Shown: positions 1 through 9,107, numbered from the stretch's first letter. The stretch: 64,000 nucleotides of DNA from Arthrobacter sp. ISL-5 (GCF_018613835.1 NZ_JAGGPM010000007.1:1-64000); one strand, 5' to 3'. Notes: generated by a model not told the origin, from the letters alone. Numbers and translations are program-made.

Positions 1-22
1 GAGAGTAGGTCACCGCCGGACA
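1..22 (+). rRNA. rrf: 5S rRNA, 3' end only
   Basis: The first bases (GAGAGTAGGTCACCGCCGG and the following few) match the conserved 3' strand of actinobacterial 5S rRNA, the part that closes the molecule with its 5' end. Only the tail lies in the window, and the rest of the rRNA operon would be to the left. A strong hairpin terminator follows within 15 bases, as expected after an rrn operon. The exact 3' end is estimated. Confidence 0.75.
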
Positions 23-33
23 CTATTTATGGC

Positions 34-71
34 TCAGGCCCCGACAACGTATGTCGGGGCCTGATCCTTTT
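34..71 (+). terminator. Rho-independent terminator of the rRNA operon
   Basis: A perfect 13-bp stem (34-46 with 52-64, arm TCAGGCCCCGACA) has a 5-base loop and is followed by a T-rich tail ending TCCTTTT. It lies directly after the 5S tail and should end rRNA transcription. Confidence 0.8.
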
Positions 72-132
72 AACGACACCTCGATCAAACGCACTCGGCT
101 GTTTCCGACACCCACAACCAGGCCAGACGCTG

Positions 133-336
133 GACGCTCTCTCACTACCCGTGGCGCAGGACCGGACGCTCTCTCACTACCCGTGGCGCAGGACCGGACG
201 CTCTCTCACTACCCGTGGCGCAGGACCGGACGCTCTCTCACCACCCGCAACTTTTTACGTGACGCTCTCTCACATCCTGCACCTTTCCGGGGGACGCTCT
301 CTCACTACCCGCCGCGTAGGACCGCACGCTCTCTCA
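133..336 (+). repeat. Seven direct repeats with exact 32-base period
   Basis: The core GACGCTCTCTCA starts at 133, 165, 197, 229, 261, 293 and 325 (the last with a first-base change), always 32 bases apart. The first three units are nearly identical over the full 32 bases. Later units keep the core and the spacing but diverge between cores. The intervening sequence is itself repeated rather than unique, so this is not a CRISPR array. Open frames over it are low-complexity by-products of the repeat. Confidence 0.9.
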
Positions 337-395
337 TCACCCCTAACGCCGGCCGGGCACCCACGCCAACGCGCCGCCGTCGTCACCGGCCAAAC

Positions 396-567
396 CGAGA
401 GAGCGACCGCGATCATCCCGCAGGGAGTGAGAGAGCGTCCGTGATTAGCCCGCAGGAAGTGAGAGAGCGTCCGCGACGATCCGGCAGGAAGTGAGAGAGC
501 GTCCGCGATTACTGGGCAGGAAGTGAGAGAGCGTCGCCGTAGGGAGTGCGGGAGGTGAGAGGGGGTT
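396..567 (-). repeat. Six inverted copies of the same 32-base-period repeat
   Basis: The reverse complement of the core, TGAGAGAGCGTC, starts at 428, 460, 492 and 524. Degenerate versions sit exactly in register at 396 and 556. The array therefore faces the one at 133-336 across about 60 bases. Transcripts through both could fold into a long hairpin. The remaining 568-712 shows no gene or clear site. Confidence 0.9.
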
Positions 568-721
568 TCGACCGGGCTCAACCAACGGGCCGCCGCTGAT
601 CGGGCTTCTCGAGATTCAGGCGGCGAAGATCCAGGCGCCGAATACCGGCTGCGGCTACGCCTGGTAGCTGGGGGTATGTTCGACACCATGAGCCTTACGT
701 GTACCGGTAGAGTTGGTGCCC

Positions 722-1216
722 ATGGAAAACCTCTTCAGCCACGCCGCCGGCCCCGGCTCCAATGAGCCCATCCCGGCCGAAAGCCTGGACCCGGTGATCT
801 GCACCGTGGTAGTACCCGGACTGGTGTCGCGTGCCTTCATGGGCTTCACCGATCACACGCACTTGTGGTGGCCGATGGAGACCAACAGCGTGTACGGCCC
901 GGGTTCCTACGTGGAGTTTGAGGAGAACCTGATCCTTGAGACTGCCGACGACGGCAGGAGCACCACTTGGGGAACGATCGATGACTGGCAGCCTCCGCTG
1001 TCCTTCCACGCCTCCTGGTACCCCGGCACCACGGCACTGTGGTCGACGGAACTGAGGATTGCGTTCCGGGCGGTCGATGACGGCACCGAGGTCCGTGTGG
1101 TGCATGATGGCTGGGAAGGCGCCGAGGACCCGGCGGGCACGCGTGCCAGCTACGAGAAGGCGTGGCCCGACGTCCTGGAACGGTTCGTGCGGTTCATGGG
1201 CGGCGCGGAAGCCTAG
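722..1216 (+). CDS. SRPBCC (START/AHSA1-like) domain protein
   Basis: This 164-residue protein has the size and layout of a single SRPBCC/AHSA1-type ligand-binding fold. It has an early stretch describing a deformable 'client' surface (FTDHTHLWWPM), a central run of beta-strand-like sequence (TTWGTIDDW, STELRIAFRAV) and a C-terminal helix ending in ERFVRFMGG. Such proteins bind hydrophobic ligands or act as stress co-chaperone-like factors; the substrate cannot be told here. TTG (713) and GTG (716) codons are possible alternative starts just upstream. The end overlaps the convergent LacI-family gene by four bases. The fold assignment is by family resemblance and the role is unknown. Confidence 0.7.
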   Translation: MENLFSHAAGPGSNEPIPAESLDPVICTVVVPGLVSRAFMGFTDHTHLWWPMETNSVYGPGSYVEFEENLILETADDGRSTTWGTIDDWQPPLSFHASWYPGTTALWSTELRIAFRAVDDGTEVRVVHDGWEGAEDPAGTRASYEKAWPDVLERFVRFMGGAEA

Positions 1217-2226
1217 GCCGGCGGCACAGCCGTACTCGACCGGATGACGAACTTCGTCGGATACTCGGTGTCGAGCACCTCCTGGTCCGATCCGCCGTCG
1301 AGCCCGTCCAGCAGCAGGCGAACCGCCAGCGCGCCCTGGCCACGCGGATCCTGGTCGATGGTGGTCAGGCCGAACAGCGCGCCCAGTTCGTGCCCGTCCA
1401 TTCCGATGACCGACAGGTCATCCGGAACCCGGAGCCCGAAATCGCGGGCGGCGAGGATGGTGCCGATTGCCATCTCATCGGAGGCGGCGAAGACGGCCGT
1501 CGGCCGCTCTGTAACCCCACCCAGTAGCGAGCGGGCTGCAGCGTAGGCACCCTGGACCGTGAAGTCCGCCGTAACGGTCCACTCCGGCCGCACACTGAGC
1601 CCGGCGGCCAGCATTGCCTTTTCATAGCCGGCAAGGCGGGTGCGGGGGATCTTGAAGTCCTGCTCGTACGTGGAGTCCCCGGTCAGGTGCGCGATCCGAG
1701 TGTGGCCCAGCCGTATCAGATGATTCACTGCTGCCTCGGCGAGGCCATGATCGTCGATACGGATGGTGGAGGCCCCCGGCAACGGCCCGCCGATTCCCAC
1801 GATGGGGCGGTGGATCGCCAGCATCTGCGCAATCTCGGATTCTGTGAGGGCGAGTGCAACCGCAATGACAGCGTCAACGCGCTTGCGCAGGAGAAAGTCG
1901 TTGAGGACACTCTGCCGGCGCGCGGAGCGCTCGGTGATGTTGTACAGGGTCAGGTCGTAGCCGGCATCCAGCAGCGCCGCCGAGACCCCCTCCACCACCG
2001 AGGCAAAGTACCAGCGGTGGACGGAGGGCACCACGAGGCCGATGTTGTAGTTCCGGCCGGAGGCGAGGCTTGACGCCTGGTACGACGGCACGAAGCCGAG
2101 GTCCGCAGCTGCCGCCTGGGCACGCGCACGGCTCTTAGGCGACACGTGGCCCCTGCCGCTCAAGGCACGCGAAACGGTGGCCACGGAGAGCCCGGCACGT
2201 TCCGCGACGTCCTTGATGCCGGCCAT
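1213..2226 (-). CDS. LacI-family transcriptional regulator
   Basis: The 337-residue protein opens with the LacI helix-turn-helix (IKDVAERAGLSVATVSRAL, residues about 4-22) and the hinge region. It continues with a periplasmic-binding-protein-like sensor domain (IGLVVPSV near 60, IGMDGHELGALFGLTTIDQD near 275). It starts four bases after the stop of the alpha-glucosidase gene on the same strand, so the two form an operon. Two matching LacI-type palindromes in front of that operon (4011-4024, 4090-4103) suggest autoregulation and control by an oligosaccharide. The inducer is not identifiable from sequence; maltose, isomaltose or trehalose-like sugars are plausible given the partner enzyme. Confidence 0.92.
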   Translation of the reverse strand: MAGIKDVAERAGLSVATVSRALSGRGHVSPKSRARAQAAAADLGFVPSYQASSLASGRNYNIGLVVPSVHRWYFASVVEGVSAALLDAGYDLTLYNITERSARRQSVLNDFLLRKRVDAVIAVALALTESEIAQMLAIHRPIVGIGGPLPGASTIRIDDHGLAEAAVNHLIRLGHTRIAHLTGDSTYEQDFKIPRTRLAGYEKAMLAAGLSVRPEWTVTADFTVQGAYAAARSLLGGVTERPTAVFAASDEMAIGTILAARDFGLRVPDDLSVIGMDGHELGALFGLTTIDQDPRGQGALAVRLLLDGLDGGSDQEVLDTEYPTKFVIRSSTAVPPA

Positions 2227-2230
2227 GTAC

Positions 2231-3979
2231 CTAGCTTTCCGAGTCCTCTGCTGAAATCCGCAACCAAACGGTCTCTCCAGAGCTTATTCCATGCCAGCCG
2301 TCGGCCAATTCATGGTCCGCGGAGGAGCTGCGGAGCAGCACTTCGCCGGCTGGAAGTTCGATGGACTCGTTGCCCATATTCATGACCACCAGGACGTCGC
2401 CGTTGAGGAACGCCAGCGAAGAGCCCGTGCACCATTCCTCGGCCCACGACAGGGAACCACGCCCGAGGCCGAGCTCGCGGCGGGCCGCCAGCATGCGCCG
2501 GTAGAGATTCAGGTGCGACGACGGATCCGCGGCCTGGGCATCCCGGGCCAGCTCCGTAAAGCTCTCCGGCTGCGGAAGCCAGGGGTGCTCGCCGTCGCCG
2601 AAGCCGTTGTGCCGCTCCGAGGCACGCCACGGCAGCGGTACGCGGCAACCGTCGCGGCCCAGCCGGGCGCCGCCCGTCCGTTTAAACGTCGGGTCCTGCC
2701 GCTGGTGGCCAGGGATGTCGATGCCGTCAGGGAGGCCGAGTTCCTCGCCCTGATAGAGGTAGGCGCCGCCCGGCAGGCCCAGCGTGAACAAGGACGCGGC
2801 CGCGGCCCGGGACCTGCCCAGCGCGTGATCCGGCTGGGGGTCCTCCGGCCCGATCCCGTCCCCTTCGCGCGGCCCCGACCAGTCGTAGCCAAAGCGGGTG
2901 GCGTGCCGGACGACGTCGTGGTTGGAGAGCACCCAGGTGCTGGGGGCGCCGACGGCATCCAGCGACGTCAGAGACTCCGTGACAGTGGTGCGTAGCCGTT
3001 GGAGGTCCAGTCCGGCATGCAGGTACGGGAAGTTGAACGCCTGGTGCATTTCGTCCGGCCGGACCCAGTCGGCCAGCCGGGGAAGCGGGTCAACGTTGGC
3101 TTCCGCGCAGAGGATGCGATCGGGCCCGTACTCCTCAAGAATCCGCCGCCAAACCCGGTAGATGTCGTGCAGCGCAGGCTGGCCGAACATCGGGGCTTCA
3201 TGGCCGGGAAAGCCGTCTGAGCTGCTGCCGTCCGCGCGCCCGTCCCATGCCGGCAGGCCCGGCGCTTTGACCAGGGCGTGCGCCACATCCACCCGGAACC
3301 CGGAGACTCCCCGGTCAAGCCAGAAGCGCAGGACGCGCTCAAACTCGTCATGGACGGCACGGTTGTCCCAGTTGAAGTCCGGCTGCGAGGAATCGAACAG
3401 GTGCAGGTACCACTGACCCGGCTCGCCGTCGGGTTCGGTGATGCGGGTCCAGGCCGAGCCGCCGAAGTGTGATTGCCAGTTGTTGGGCGGCTCCTCGCCC
3501 GTGGGGCCGGCGCCGTCGCGGAAGATGAACATGTCCCGTTCCGGGCTGCCCGCTCCTGCGGCGAGGGCGGCCTGGAAATCGCGGTGTTGGTCGGAGCAGT
3601 GGTTGGGGACAAGGTCCACGATCACCCTCACGCCCAGCCGGTTGGCCTCCGCGACCAGTCCGTCGAAGTCGCCCAGCTTGCCGAACAGGGGGTCGACGTC
3701 GCAATAGTCGCTGACGTCGTAGCCGGCATCGCGCTGTGGCGAACGGTAGAAGGGGGAGAGCCACATCGCGTCGATGTCCAGTTCCGCCAGTTGCTGGAGC
3801 TCCGCCGTGATGCCGGCCAGATCGCCGATGCCGTCTCCGTTCAGGTCGCGGAACGACCGGGGGTACACCTGGTAGATGACGGCAGAGCGCCACCATCCGT
3901 GGGCGTGGTCGGCTGCGTGAACCGGTGTCAGGGAGCCGGCAAGGGGGCTGGCAGTGTGTAGCAATGAGTCAACAGACAT
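2231..3979 (-). CDS. GH13 alpha-glucosidase (oligo-1,6-glucosidase-like)
   Basis: The 582-residue protein is a GH13 alpha-amylase-superfamily enzyme without a signal peptide, so it acts in the cytoplasm on imported oligosaccharides. Visible regions are region I (DLVPNHCSDQH), region II GFRVDVAHAL with the nucleophile at about Asp231, the acid/base in ILCAEANVD at about Glu293, and LSNHDVVRH with the stabilising Asp near 355. The N-terminal WWRSAVIYQVYPRSF motif and the length are typical of alpha-glucosidases of the maltose/isomaltose/trehalose-hydrolysing group; exact linkage specificity is not decidable. The ATG at 3979 has no strong ribosome binding site. The gene leads the operon with the LacI regulator. 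Confidence 0.9.
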   Translation of the reverse strand: MSVDSLLHTASPLAGSLTPVHAADHAHGWWRSAVIYQVYPRSFRDLNGDGIGDLAGITAELQQLAELDIDAMWLSPFYRSPQRDAGYDVSDYCDVDPLFGKLGDFDGLVAEANRLGVRVIVDLVPNHCSDQHRDFQAALAAGAGSPERDMFIFRDGAGPTGEEPPNNWQSHFGGSAWTRITEPDGEPGQWYLHLFDSSQPDFNWDNRAVHDEFERVLRFWLDRGVSGFRVDVAHALVKAPGLPAWDGRADGSSSDGFPGHEAPMFGQPALHDIYRVWRRILEEYGPDRILCAEANVDPLPRLADWVRPDEMHQAFNFPYLHAGLDLQRLRTTVTESLTSLDAVGAPSTWVLSNHDVVRHATRFGYDWSGPREGDGIGPEDPQPDHALGRSRAAAASLFTLGLPGGAYLYQGEELGLPDGIDIPGHQRQDPTFKRTGGARLGRDGCRVPLPWRASERHNGFGDGEHPWLPQPESFTELARDAQAADPSSHLNLYRRMLAARRELGLGRGSLSWAEEWCTGSSLAFLNGDVLVVMNMGNESIELPAGEVLLRSSSADHELADGWHGISSGETVWLRISAEDSES

Positions 3980-4010
3980 TTGGCCAGCTTAGAGGGGCGC
4001 AATGGCGAAA

Positions 4011-4103
4011 TGAAAGCGTTTCCAGTCCACAGCGCCATGACAGTTTCCGTAAAGGCACCTACCGGATGCCACTTATGGCCACACCAAACTGGAAGCGTTT
4101 GCA
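4011..4103. promoter_or_regulatory. Two LacI-type operator palindromes
   Basis: TGAAAGCGTTTCCA (4011-4024) and TGGAAGCGTTTGCA (4090-4103) share the pattern TGRAAGCGTTTSCA. This is the usual LacI-family layout of an imperfect palindrome centred on CG. They lie between the divergent alpha-glucosidase/LacI operon and the flavin oxidase gene, 79 bases apart (near-integral helical turns), which would allow looping. Binding by the adjacent LacI protein is inferred. Confidence 0.7.
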
Positions 4104-4201
4104 GGCGAGGCGGGAGGGCGCCCCGGCGCCGGGATGCCCGCAAAACTACGCCACCCCGACATCTAGACTGGAATCCACATGTGATCGGAACGGGAGAGCC
4201 A

Positions 4202-5572
4202 ATGGGCAGCATTGCTGACGAACTCACTTCAGTCCTGGGGCCAGGCAAGGTAGTCCACGACGAGTCTGCCCTGGCTGCCTACGCGGTGGACCAGGCGCCG
4301 GTGCTGGACTACCAGCTGCCGCTTGCCGTCGTGTTTGCCGGCTCGGTGGCTGACGTCCAGGCGACTGTCAGGACGTGTGCAGCCCGCAACGTGCCGATTG
4401 TGCCGCGCGGGGCCGGCACGGGGGTCTCGGGCGGCGCGCACGCCAGCGAGGGATCGGTTGTTCTCAGCCTGGAACGGATGAACCGGATCCTGGACCTGAA
4501 TCCGGACGATGAGACCGCTGTGGTTGAACCGGGTGTGGTCAACGCCGACCTTAACGACGCCGCTGCGCGGCACGGGCTCATGTTCGCTCCGGACCCGGCC
4601 AGTTTCCGGACGTCAACGATCGGCGGAAATGTTGCCACCAATGCCGGCGGGCTGCGGTGCGCCAAGTACGGGGTGACCCGGGATTCGGTGCTGGCGCTGG
4701 ACGTGGTGCTCGCTGACGGCAGCCTGATCCACACCGGCCACCAGACCTTCAAGGGCGTGGCTGGCTACGACCTCACGGGGCTGTTCGTCGGTTCCGAGGG
4801 GACGCTGGGAATTGTGGTGGGCGTGACGGTGCGGCTCAAGTACCTGTCACGCGAGGTGCACACCATTGCCGCGTTCTACCCGGACTTCCGGCAGGCCGCC
4901 GCCGGGGTGCTCGCCGTGGGCAAGTCCCGCGTACAGCCCGCCATCATGGAACTGCTCGACGGCGGGTCCCTCGCCCAGCTGGACGAGATCCACGGCTCGG
5001 ACCTGGCCTCCCGGGGCGCCTCGCTGCTCCTGATCCAGACTGACGGCTTCGGCGCGGCGGCGGAGGCCGACGTCGTGCGCGAAGTTCTTGCCGCGGGTGG
5101 TGCCGTGGTCACCACCGAAGCCAGCGCGGAAGCCGAGCAGCTGGTGGAGCTGCGGCGCAACAGCAGGGGAGTCGAAGTCGATGACCAGTACCGGGTGGGC
5201 GAGGACGTCGCCGTCCCGCGCTCCCGGCTGGTGGACTATGTGGCCGCCCTTGAATCACTGGCGGAGGTCCACGACGTGAAGCTGAAGGTGGTGGCGCATG
5301 CGGGCGACGGAAACCTGCACCCCACCTTCTGGGTGGACCGCGTGAACGACCAGGTGGACGCGGACGCCATGCGGCGACTGAACAAGACCCTCGACGCGTC
5401 AATCGCGGTGGCACTGGGCATGGGCGGCACCATTACGGGCGAGCACGGCGTGGGGCAGTACAAGCTGCGCTGGCTCGGCCTGGAGCAGCCCGAGCCCATC
5501 CGCGAGCTGCAGCACCGGATCAAGGAGCTCTTCGACCCTGCGGGACTATTCAACCCGGGCAAGGCCATCTAG
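4202..5572 (+). CDS. FAD-linked oxidase, GlcD/D-lactate dehydrogenase type
   Basis: The 456-residue protein has an N-terminal PCMH-type FAD-binding domain (PRGAGTGVSGGAHAS for the diphosphate, FRTSTIGGNVATNAGG, and LVGSEGTLGIV-like text as FVGSEGTLGIVVGVTVRLK). Its C-terminal domain has the conserved VVAHAGDGNLHP and GEHGVGQYKLRWL stretches of glycolate oxidase subunit D/D-lactate dehydrogenases. It probably oxidises a 2-hydroxy acid and feeds electrons to the respiratory chain. The ATG at 4202 is chosen because GGAGAG precedes it and the conserved domain begins soon after; the frame open upstream to 3980 crosses the operator region. No GlcE or GlcF partner is adjacent, favouring a single-subunit 2-hydroxyacid dehydrogenase. 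Confidence 0.88.
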   Translation: MGSIADELTSVLGPGKVVHDESALAAYAVDQAPVLDYQLPLAVVFAGSVADVQATVRTCAARNVPIVPRGAGTGVSGGAHASEGSVVLSLERMNRILDLNPDDETAVVEPGVVNADLNDAAARHGLMFAPDPASFRTSTIGGNVATNAGGLRCAKYGVTRDSVLALDVVLADGSLIHTGHQTFKGVAGYDLTGLFVGSEGTLGIVVGVTVRLKYLSREVHTIAAFYPDFRQAAAGVLAVGKSRVQPAIMELLDGGSLAQLDEIHGSDLASRGASLLLIQTDGFGAAAEADVVREVLAAGGAVVTTEASAEAEQLVELRRNSRGVEVDDQYRVGEDVAVPRSRLVDYVAALESLAEVHDVKLKVVAHAGDGNLHPTFWVDRVNDQVDADAMRRLNKTLDASIAVALGMGGTITGEHGVGQYKLRWLGLEQPEPIRELQHRIKELFDPAGLFNPGKAI

Positions 5573-5645
5573 ATTCTGGTATTCCAAAATACGCCGTGTC
5601 CTTGCTCTTCGGGACGGGCGCGGTGTTGGAGCGCGAGGCGAGGGC

Positions 5646-5967
5646 CGGGAATTCCACCTGCTCCTGGACAGCTGGGCGGGTCCGGAACTCGGCAAGGGCT
5701 ACCAGTGGTCAGAGGAGTACTTCCGCAACCGCCGCGCGAATGTTTTCACGGCCGGGGAACGCCAGCAGATCCGCGAATATGCCCTGATCCAACTGGTCCT
5801 GCACGGCATCACCACGTACATGCCGATCGCCTCCGAGGTCCATTCCGAATGGGCGGAAACATTCGACGAGCTCGCGGGGATGGCCGAGACCAGCAGCCGG
5901 CTGGGGTTGCGCGGCTACCTCGGGCCGGCCTACCGCGCCGGGGTCAACGTGGTGCGGGAGAACGGCG
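5646..5967 (+). pseudogene. Amidohydrolase, 5' fragment (interrupted)
   Basis: In the frame that includes 5646, the DNA encodes an amidohydrolase segment containing HGITTYMPIASEVHSEWAE, SRLGLRGYLGPAYRAG and VNVVRENG. It stops being homologous exactly at base 5967, where an IS21-family end begins. The continuation (ERSGLFDDG...) is at 20731-21677 in the matching frame. No convincing start codon or N-terminal metal-binding HxH motif is visible upstream before the oxidase gene. Compared with full-length members of the cytosine-deaminase/chlorohydrolase-like group, roughly the first 85-90 residues are missing, so this gene seems both 5'-truncated and split. Confidence 0.8.
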
Positions 5968-6036
5968 TGAGAATGTCAAACTGATTTGAGCCCACTTTGG
6001 CGTTGAATCGCAGCCTGATTCGGGACCACCTTGTGT
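5968..6036 (+). repeat. IS21-family left terminal repeats
   Basis: The outer end TGAGAATGTCAAACTG matches the right end's reverse complement TGAGTATGGCAGTTTG. An inner block TCGCAGCCTGATTCGGGACC (from 6008) matches TCGCAGTCTGTTTGGGACCC at the right end (reading back from 20694). Multiple short repeats at both ends are typical of IS21-family elements, where IstA binds. Confidence 0.8.
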
Positions 6037-6367
6037 CCGGGGGCGTTGTTGGTTCCATCCATGTGTGAGATGCAGGAGGGTCCGCAGTGAGGTTGCGGAC
6101 CGCGGCCGGCCCGCATGCGAGGCCTTCTTTGCGAATCAGAGCCGCTGACGTGCGTCGATACGCTCGTTGTGCGATGTCTCTGGCAGCGTCGGAGGATTTC
6201 GGCTTGTATGCGGCCAGTTCGTCTTCTCCGTGAGTTCGGCCTCTTTCCGTTTCTGGCCACCGGTTCTATGGTCGGGGTCGTTGTGGGCAGGTGCCGGCAC
6301 CTTCGGGATCTATCGCGGGCCGCTCCAACGGACCGGACCGTGGGTAAGGTGTGGCCGAGCTTACGAT
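6037..6367. other. Gene-free stretch between IS end and xylB
   Basis: I see no supportable gene here. Open frames are short, lack ribosome binding sites and resemble no family I know. The segment lies downstream of xylB and inside the island's left end, and is probably residual non-coding DNA from insertion events. Confidence 0.5.
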
Positions 6368-7819
6368 TTATTGGTTAGGAGAGTCTCCTTGCCGTAAGTG
6401 ATTGACATACGCCTTTGCGTAGTTCCGATACTGGGTGAGGACTTGCGGCGCGCTGACTGTGGCGGGGACTTCACTGATGCTGGGGGTCCAGTAGGGCCAT
6501 GCTCCCCCGAGGATGCCCGCTGCCTGGCGCGCGGCGCCGTCTGCGACATATTCGCCGGGTTCGGGTACCACCACCGGCAGCCCGAAGACTGCCGCGGCGA
6601 CCTGCTGGACTGCCCGGGACTGCGCCCCGCCGCCCACCAAGATGATCCGGGCGGCAACGACGCCCTGGGCCTCGAGCGCCGCGAGGCCGTCGGCGAGGGA
6701 GCAGACCACCCCTTCGATTGCGGCCCTAGCCATGTTGACAGGCGTGTAATTGGCTAGAGTGAGCCCGTGTACGGAGCCCCTGGCCTGGGGAAGGTTGGGC
6801 GTGCGCTCACCCTCGAAATAGGGGATCAAGGTCAGGCCGTCCGCCCCCGCCGGAGCGCTAAGTGCCAATTCTGTGAGCCCTTCTAGGCTGACGCCGAGCA
6901 CCCGAGCGGTCGCGTCGAAGATCCGGGTGGCGTTCAGTGTGCAGGCCAGCGGCAGGAAGTTTCCTGAGGCGTCGGCGAAGCCGGCCACTAGGCCGGAAGG
7001 ATCGGCAGCCGGCGTCGGCGAGACAGCAAAAACAGTCCCGGATGTCCCGAGTGACACGACTACATCGCCGGGCCGAGCGTGAACTCCTAGTGCAGCCGCG
7101 GCGTTGTCTCCGGCGCCGGGTCCGATCAGTGTCCCGGACGGTGTCTTGCCAGCTGATTCCAGCGGGCCGATCACTGCGGGCAGCACCGGTACGTGGCCAA
7201 GCGCTTTGCCTACGAGGTCCGTCAGATATGCTCCGCGCGCGGCGGAATAGTAGCCGGTGCCCGAAGCATCTGAGCGATCCGTCGTCAGTAACTGAAGCGA
7301 TGACGGACCTGATCCAGGGCCGTGGCCGGCCAGACGCCAGCTGAGCCAGTCGTGGGGAAGGCAGATGGCTGCCACCCGGCGGGCATTGTCAGGTTCATTG
7401 CGTGCAAGCCACCGCAGCTTGGTGATCGTCAGGGAGGCCACCGGTACGGTGCCCGTGGCTTGCGCCCAGAATACGGAGCCGGCGTCGAGGTCTCCGTTTC
7501 CGGCCTCAGCGATGAGTTGGAGCGCGTCCTCAGAAGAACGCGTGTCGTTCCACAAGAGAGCCGGGCGAACCACGTAGCCGGACGAATCCAAGCAAACCAT
7601 GCCGTGCTGCTGGCCGCCGATAGAGACGGCGGCGACGTCGTCGAGACCGCCTGCCAGAGCTACCGCCTCCTGAAGGGCAGTCCACCAGTGCTCGGGGTGG
7701 ACCTCAGTGCCCGCGGGGTGAGCGGCGCGGCCCTGTCGGACCAGGTCACCGGTGAATGCGTCACGGATCACCACTTTGCATGACTGGGTGGAACTGTCGA
7801 TTCCTGCTACCAACGGCAT
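6368..7819 (-). CDS. xylB: Xylulokinase
   Basis: The 483-residue FGGY-family kinase phosphorylates D-xylulose to xylulose 5-phosphate, the entry into the pentose phosphate pathway. Visible features are the N-terminal [12 protein letters not shown] phosphate loop, [10 protein letters not shown] and LLWNDTRS substrate loops, the conserved [11 protein letters not shown], then [10 protein letters not shown] and [14 protein letters not shown] of the C-terminal ATP-binding half. The ATG at 7819 is chosen because [11 protein letters not shown] is the family's usual N-terminus; the frame open upstream overlaps xylA. It lies 79 bases after the xylA stop on the same strand, separated by a hairpin. Confidence 0.95.
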   Translation of the reverse strand: MPLVAGIDSSTQSCKVVIRDAFTGDLVRQGRAAHPAGTEVHPEHWWTALQEAVALAGGLDDVAAVSIGGQQHGMVCLDSSGYVVRPALLWNDTRSSEDALQLIAEAGNGDLDAGSVFWAQATGTVPVASLTITKLRWLARNEPDNARRVAAICLPHDWLSWRLAGHGPGSGPSSLQLLTTDRSDASGTGYYSAARGAYLTDLVGKALGHVPVLPAVIGPLESAGKTPSGTLIGPGAGDNAAAALGVHARPGDVVVSLGTSGTVFAVSPTPAADPSGLVAGFADASGNFLPLACTLNATRIFDATARVLGVSLEGLTELALSAPAGADGLTLIPYFEGERTPNLPQARGSVHGLTLANYTPVNMARAAIEGVVCSLADGLAALEAQGVVAARIILVGGGAQSRAVQQVAAAVFGLPVVVPEPGEYVADGAARQAAGILGGAWPYWTPSISEVPATVSAPQVLTQYRNYAKAYVNHLRQGDSPNQ

Positions 7820-7840
7820 GGACGGATTCTTTCTGAAAAA

Positions 7841-7871
7841 GCTGCCGCCGGATCGGGGACCCGGCGGCAGC
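7841..7871 (-). terminator. Hairpin between xylA and xylB
   Basis: A perfect 11-bp GC-rich stem (7841-7851 with 7861-7871, arm GCTGCCGCCGG) with a 9-base loop lies in the short xylA-xylB gap. There is no T-run, so it is more likely an mRNA-stabilising or partially attenuating hairpin that lowers xylB relative to xylA than a full terminator. Confidence 0.6.
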
Positions 7872-7898
7872 GGAACGACGACTCGGTTGGGTTTCGGC

Positions 7899-9086
7899 TT
7901 AGCGGGCGCCGAGCAGGTGCTCGATCGCCAGCTGGTTGAGCTGGACGAACGCGAAAGAGCGCTCTGCAGCCTTGTCGGCGTCAAACTCCGCAAACGCGGT
8001 GCCGTCCGCCAGCAGATCGGCGGTGGTCTCGCCGGCGCTGAGCGTCGGTTCGCCCAGTTCGAAGACACCGGAGGCGGCCAGCGCGGCCTGGACTTCGGGG
8101 TCGGCACGGAACGCCAGGGCGCGTTCCTTCAGCATCAGGTACATGGACATGTTCGCTTTGGCGGAGTTCCAGACGCCGTCGTAACCGTCTGTGCGGGAGG
8201 GCTTGTAGTCGAAGTGCCGGGGACCGTCATACTTCGGGCCGCCGTTGGGGAAGCCGTTCTCCAGGAGATCTACGGTGAAGAAGGCGCTGGTGAGGTCGCC
8301 GTGGCCGAAGACAAGGTCCTGATCGAATTTGATGCCGCGCTGGCCGTTAAGGTCGATGTGGAACAGCTTGCCCGCCCACAATGCCTGGGCGATGCCATGG
8401 GTGAAGTTCAGGCCGGCCATCTGCTCGTGGCCGGTTTCCGGGTTGAGGCCGACGATGTCGCCGTGCTCAAGCTGGGCGATGAAAGCCAAGCCGTGGCCCA
8501 CGGTAGGCAGGAAGATGTCGCCGCGGGGTTCGTTGGGCTTGGGCTCCAGAGCGATGCGCAGGCTGTAGCCCTTCTCCTTGATGTAGGCGGCCGCCGTGTC
8601 GACGCCTTCCTTCATGCGGTCCAGAGCAGCGGAGAGATCCTTGGAGCCGTCGTATTCGCTGCCTTCGCGGCCGCCCCACATGACGAAGGTGTCTGCACCG
8701 AGCTCGGCGGCGAGGTCGATGTTCTTCAGGACCTTGCTAAGCGCGAAACGCCGGATGGAGCGGTCGTTGGAGGTGAATCCGCCGTCCTTGAAGACCGGGT
8801 GGCTGAACAGGTTAGTGGTGACCATCGGGACCTTCAGCCCGGTCTCGGCGAGGGCTGCCGTGAAGTTCTTCAGGATCAGGTCCCGCTCGGCTGCGCTGGC
8901 ATCGAAGGGAATCAGGTCGTTGTCGTGGAAAGTGATGCCGTAGGCGCCAAGTTCGCTGAGCTTGTGAACGGCTTCCACGGGGTCCAGAGCGGTTCGAGTG
9001 GCTTGGCCAAAAGGATCTGCCCCGGTCCACCCGACTGTCCAAAGTCCGAAAGTGAATTGGTCCTGAGGCGTAGGCGTCGATGTCAT
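7899..9086 (-). CDS. xylA: Xylose isomerase
   Basis: The 395-residue protein is an actinobacterial (class I size) xylose isomerase, converting D-xylose to D-xylulose with two divalent metals. Motifs visible are the catalytic-histidine stretch [13 protein letters not shown], the metal-ligand segments [13 protein letters not shown] and [14 protein letters not shown], and [22 protein letters not shown] motif lies between. The ATG at 9086 has an ideal GGAGG five bases upstream. It is transcribed divergently from xylF and leads the xylAB operon; a palindrome at 9108-9122 lies right behind its ribosome binding site. Confidence 0.97.
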   Translation of the reverse strand: MTSTPTPQDQFTFGLWTVGWTGADPFGQATRTALDPVEAVHKLSELGAYGITFHDNDLIPFDASAAERDLILKNFTAALAETGLKVPMVTTNLFSHPVFKDGGFTSNDRSIRRFALSKVLKNIDLAAELGADTFVMWGGREGSEYDGSKDLSAALDRMKEGVDTAAAYIKEKGYSLRIALEPKPNEPRGDIFLPTVGHGLAFIAQLEHGDIVGLNPETGHEQMAGLNFTHGIAQALWAGKLFHIDLNGQRGIKFDQDLVFGHGDLTSAFFTVDLLENGFPNGGPKYDGPRHFDYKPSRTDGYDGVWNSAKANMSMYLMLKERALAFRADPEVQAALAASGVFELGEPTLSAGETTADLLADGTAFAEFDADKAAERSFAFVQLNQLAIEHLLGAR

Positions 9087-9107
9087 GTGTCCTCCAGAAA
9101 TGGGTTA

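Noticed and set aside
51..494. Long open frames over the repeat arrays
   Set aside because: They arise because a repeat with fixed composition lacks stops in some frames; the products are low-complexity and no ribosome binding site is present.
133..567. CRISPR-like array
   Set aside because: The stretches between cores are themselves repeated in the first units, are only 20 bases, and the array turns round in the middle; no cas genes are present.
2291..2995. Long frames opposite the alpha-glucosidase, and likewise 7752-9248 (opposite xylA), 22553-24283, 24294-25259, 26209-27507, 32790-33890, 33860-34879, 37238-38200, 40295-41917, 41656-42987, 44009-45271, 51418-52731, 52753-54378, 55123-56367 and 60434-62002
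   Set aside because: They are antisense shadows of well-recognised genes in high-GC DNA and show no family resemblance.
3980..4201. Extended N-terminus of the flavin oxidase
   Set aside because: The segment contains both LacI operators, no homology, and a better start with GGAGAG at 4202.
5705..5989. Open frame 5705-5989 as a gene
   Set aside because: It is a different frame of the amidohydrolase fragment and runs into the IS end; the recognisable protein is in another frame.
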